DNA of 64,000 nt from Ophthalmolycus amberensis (Eukaryota > Chordata > Actinopteri > Perciformes > Zoarcidae), in the NCBI GenBank assembly GCA_024529925.1, contig JAFEUB010000064.1, forward strand, positions 1,710,001 through 1,774,000. Reading direction: 5' to 3'. A program made the translations under genes and the position numbers. This document shows, piece after piece, positions 1 through 64,000 of the stretch. Under the pieces are notes generated by a model. The model was not told the DNA's origin. It saw only the letters and a program-made list of their open reading frames with translations, and did not search any database. Position 1 is the stretch's first letter. Each line of letters opens with the position of its first letter.

Positions 1-193
1 TTGGGCAAGGCCCTGGCATTGTGCATACTGGCTCACTGGAGTGGCTGTGACACACCAAATATAATGGAACCATAAGTAATTTGATCAATTGCACTTGTGT
101 TTGTCCTGCTATGACATGTCAATAATGGCTGCTGGGAAAAGGATCCGTTGGATTAAATATCGTCGTCTGTCCCTCCTGTGTAAACAAACCTAC
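1..193 (-). other. partial intron 41 of svep1
   Basis: Sequence after the donor of exon 41. I see no CCP- or EGF-like exon in it. The next coding exon (start of CCP32) must lie outside the window. Confidence 0.7.
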
Positions 194-61565
<61,372 letters not shown>

Positions 61566-61585
61566 AGTGACAGTCAGCACAACAC
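61566..61585 (-). other. svep1: 5' UTR segment and 3' splice site of exon 1
   Basis: Directly upstream of the start codon the minus strand has a pyrimidine tract (CTTTTTCTTCTTCTTCCTC) ending CTGTGCAG at 61593-61586. It is a strong 3' splice site 20 nt before the ATG, and implies an upstream non-coding exon. The leader exon was not located. Confidence 0.55.
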
Positions 61586-62983
61586 CTGCACAGAAGAGGA
61601 AGAAGAAGAAAAAGACACCGTGGATCCTCTTCTCAGGAGGAATTCAGGGAATTTAAATATTTCCTATGCCTGTGTCAGCATCCAGGAACATGGCAGACAG
61701 CAACAGTTCAGTGCAGAGTTCCTCAGAAGCATTGCTGAATGAAGATGAGGATTCTTCTCTTGTGATTCAAAATGTGCCTCCGTCCATCTGCCTCTCTCTC
61801 TCTCTCTCTCTCTCCAGTGGAAGAAAACTCCGGTCCGGTCTGGAAAAATGTTTAAGCTTGCTTGCTCGCAAGGTATCTGCCCGTCTGTCTACAAAAATGA
61901 AATCTGTATATCTGGCTTTCTCCTTGCTTTGAGCGCAGTCTGTGTATTTAAATGTATTGCTTGTTGAGTCTATAAATCTGCACGTCCTTTCGCTCTCCTT
62001 CTTCCTGCCACTTCTGTCTGTAAGTCAATCTTTTAGTCCAAAGCCTCTTCAATCTTCTTCAGTCCTGGTGCGCTGCCCCTCAGGCTGCTGTTTTCCTACG
62101 TGACGCTCCTGCCTGCACCGTCAGCCAAGCACTGAGCGCTCGTTCCCCTCTTCTCCCCAAATCATTAAAAAAAAAAAAAACACACACACGGCGGAGGAGG
62201 ACGGAGGAAAGAAAGTTGAGACAGAGAGAGGCTGAGGGGAGAAAAAGGGGGCAGTCCAGTCCAGAAGTCCTTTTTTTCCCTTCATCTCTCCTCCTCCTTT
62301 TCTCTCACCTCCCCCTATCTCTTGTGTCTCTCACCCTCCCCCTACTCCCCCCCCCTTCTCTCTCTCTCTCCTCTCGTCCTGACAGTGAAGTGAGGTTCGA
62401 TGTCAGTGCAGCGCCGTGATTGATCAGCTCCACGTGTCCACGTGACGATGAGATCAAACAAAGTGAGAATGAGCGGTGGGATGAAGGGAGGAGAGGGCAA
62501 AGAGATTTGAGATTTAAGAAGTAACATCACGCGGACGCAGAGTTCGGAGGAAGGTCTGAAACTTCAATCTGTCCTTCAGAGTTGGGAAGTAGTTTAAGTC
62601 TGCTCTGGACACGGGCTTTTGTCAAATCATCACTCTTTTAGCAGCTATCCTTTCCTCTCCGTGTGTATCTTGGTCAAGAAATGGAAACATGAGGGAAGAA
62701 ACTCTTTAGATTTGTCTGCAGTATTTCTTCCTCCACCACAGGGACACACACACACACACACACAGCTGTCATGTTTTCCTTCAGTGATTTTATCTACAAC
62801 CAAAACAAAGGCAGCCGGTGTCACAGAGACACACTGCGCCTATTAAACCGAAGGCCGGAGATTTACAGCAAAGTGCCGACTTCACAAGGAGCTCGTGAAG
62901 AAGACAGAGTCGGAATGAAGAGAAACAAAAACAAAATAAAGAAATGAGGGAGATCCACACAGGGACCAAAGTAGAAAATGAGA
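61586..62983 (-). other. upstream region of svep1
   Basis: No coding sequence. It has a (CT)n run at 61795-61812, a long plus-strand pyrimidine stretch at 62268-62380, two CACGTG boxes at 62431-62444 and a CA run at 62741-62764. The promoter or leader exon probably lies here or further upstream. No TATA box stands out. Confidence 0.6.
62431..62444. promoter_or_regulatory. two CACGTG E-boxes in tandem
   Basis: CACGTG occurs at 62431-62436 and 62439-62444. Pairs so close can bind bHLH dimers (USF/MYC class). About 870 bp upstream of the start codon. Function is inference. Confidence 0.25.
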
Positions 62984-62986
62984 TAC

Positions 62987-63300
62987 ACTACATGGCCAAA
63001 AGTATGTGGACATGTGATTGTAGATTGTCGAACATCTCGTTCCAAAAACCATGAGCGTCAATCTGCTGCTATAACAGCCTCCATCGTTTGGGGCGAAGCT
63101 TTCCACAAGATTCTGGATCCTGGCTGCAGAGATTGGCTCCCATTCAACCTCAAAGGCATCAGCGAGGTCGGGCACCGAGCCTGAGGTAGGGCCCTGCAGT
63201 CAGCGTTTAAATTCATACCAAAGGTGTTGGATGAGGCTGAGGTTGGCGCTCTATGCAGGCCAGTCATGTTGCTCCACGCTAAGCTCAGAAAACCCCTTTC
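62987..63300 (-). pseudogene. Tc1-like transposase remnant
   Basis: Only the C-terminal part can be followed. The last third, from PDLADAF onwards, is in one frame and upstream parts resembling the Tc1 catalytic end are in others. It has frameshifts, no start codon and no intact DDE core. Non-functional. Confidence 0.7.
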
Positions 63301-63338
63301 TGATACCGTCGGATCAACATTTCCCACATTTCTGAACG

Positions 63339-63602
63339 AGGGCTGCAACCAATTAGTTTCTCGATTCATCATTTGGTCTGTGAAATTTCAGGAAGTTGTG
63401 AAAATGTCCATCAAAATATCCCGGAGCCGACGGAGACGTCTTCAAATGTCCCGTTTTGTCCAAGAAACAGTCCAAAAACCAAAGAGATTCATTTACAATC
63501 ACATAAGAGGAGGACATGCAGCAACTCATCACAAGTGAGTAGCTGGTACCAATTAATAGTTTGACATTGATTTTCTGATGATCAGGTAATTGTTTCAGCT
63601 CC
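63339..63602. mobile_element. non-autonomous repeat nested in the Tc1-like copy
   Basis: It starts AGGGCTGCAACCAATTAG and ends AATTGTTTCAGCTCCT, which are imperfect inverted repeats. The inside (TTTGGTCTGTGAAATTTCAG, CTTCAAATGTCCCGTTTTG) matches a very common teleost MITE that I recognise by its GGGCTGCAAC ends. It lies between the Tc1-like tail and its far terminal repeat, so it inserted later. Confidence 0.65.
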
Positions 63603-63684
63603 TATCAAGTCATAAGTGGTCTAAACAAAACTATAAAAAGGTCCATCAGCAGGGATGTCTGCATACTTTTGGCCAAATAACGTT

Positions 63685-63783
63685 TAGAAAGAGAGAAGCT
63701 AAACAAACAGATGAGGAAAAGTGCAATAACAAAGAGAAAGCGAAGAAATAAAGAAGTAAAAAGCAAGAGAAGGTGACAGAGAG

Positions 63784-63818
<35 letters not shown>

Positions 63819-64000
63819 CCACCGCAGCAGTCCAGTCAGTCTTATACTATTAGACACACAGCTCATGCAGACAGTGTTTATTAGCCTGTATAAGCCTCTC
63901 TCATTTTACAGTGTACTGGAAACTTCTGCACCAAAGAGGTGGGAATAGAAATGAGTGTCATACTGGCCAGATAAACTGACTGACAGAGACTAAAACACAC
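63685..64000. other. distal upstream flank
   Basis: Purine-rich sequence and a TG microsatellite. No coding signal or recognisable gene. Confidence 0.7.
63788..63818. repeat. (TG)n microsatellite
   Basis: About 15 GT units after a GAGA run, upstream of svep1. Confidence 0.95.

Larger units (their letters stand above)
62984..63684 (-). mobile_element. degenerate Tc1/mariner-like element
   Basis: Terminal inverted repeats are visible: CATGGCCAAAAGTATG at the left (62991) and its near complement CATACTTTTGGCCAAAT at the right (63661-63677). Minus-strand reading from 63175 to about 62987 gives the tail of a Tc1-type transposase, PDLADAFEVEWEPISAARIQ then NLVESF, but frames are broken and most of the gene is missing. 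At about 700 bp it is a deleted, inactive copy. A second repeat sits inside it. Confidence 0.75.

Noticed and set aside
1..50. Possible exon after a CACAG on the minus strand
   Set aside because: Translation in the required phase lacks a CCP start, and the window ends too soon to test it.

Overview
The window holds most of one large vertebrate gene on the minus strand, an orthologue of SVEP1 (polydom; sushi, von Willebrand factor A, EGF and pentraxin domain protein). GT-AG introns of vertebrate size, long CA/TG microsatellites and interspersed repeats that I recognise from ray-finned fish point to a teleost, probably a spiny-rayed (percomorph) species. No second gene was found on either strand.

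Layout, read 5' to 3' on the minus strand (high to low coordinates). The upstream flank (61586-64000) carries an old Tc1-like transposon with a second repeat inside it, a long pyrimidine tract and two CACGTG boxes. The start codon is at 61565, in an exon coding for the signal peptide and most of the VWA domain. An 18 kb intron follows, then two exons (43025-41480) finishing the VWA and adding a Cys-rich/EGF-like segment. After a 14.5 kb intron come a GCC2/GCC3 (ephrin-receptor-like) module, three CCP (sushi) modules, two HYR modules and CCP4 (26972-15886). Next are a fish/mammal-conserved linker with a furin-like RTKR site, three more GCC2/GCC3 modules, a short linker, six EGF-like modules, a four-exon pentraxin (LamG-like) domain (9968-8894), CCP5-6, EGF7 and CCP7. 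CCP8 to CCP31 follow without interruption; one unbroken exon of 2,723 nt holds fourteen complete CCPs. The last visible exon is 194-257. CCP32-34 and the C-terminal EGF-like modules known in the human protein must lie beyond the left edge.

I resolved 41 coding exons by splice sites, intron phase and domain continuity. They sum to 9,857 nt, about 3,285 codons. All introns are GT-AG and every exon joins in phase except one. Exon 5 (CCP1) is 181 nt where 180 is expected: one extra T in a T4 run moves the second half of the module out of frame and creates a stop at 25975-25977. The 36 following exons are intact, so an assembly error or a recent allele is likelier than an old pseudogene.

The protein is a secreted extracellular-matrix adhesion protein. 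In mammals it binds integrin alpha9beta1 through CCP21 and is needed for lymphatic development. The human alpha9beta1 motif in CCP21 is not present here. Comparisons with human SVEP1 rest on my recall of that sequence, not on an alignment.
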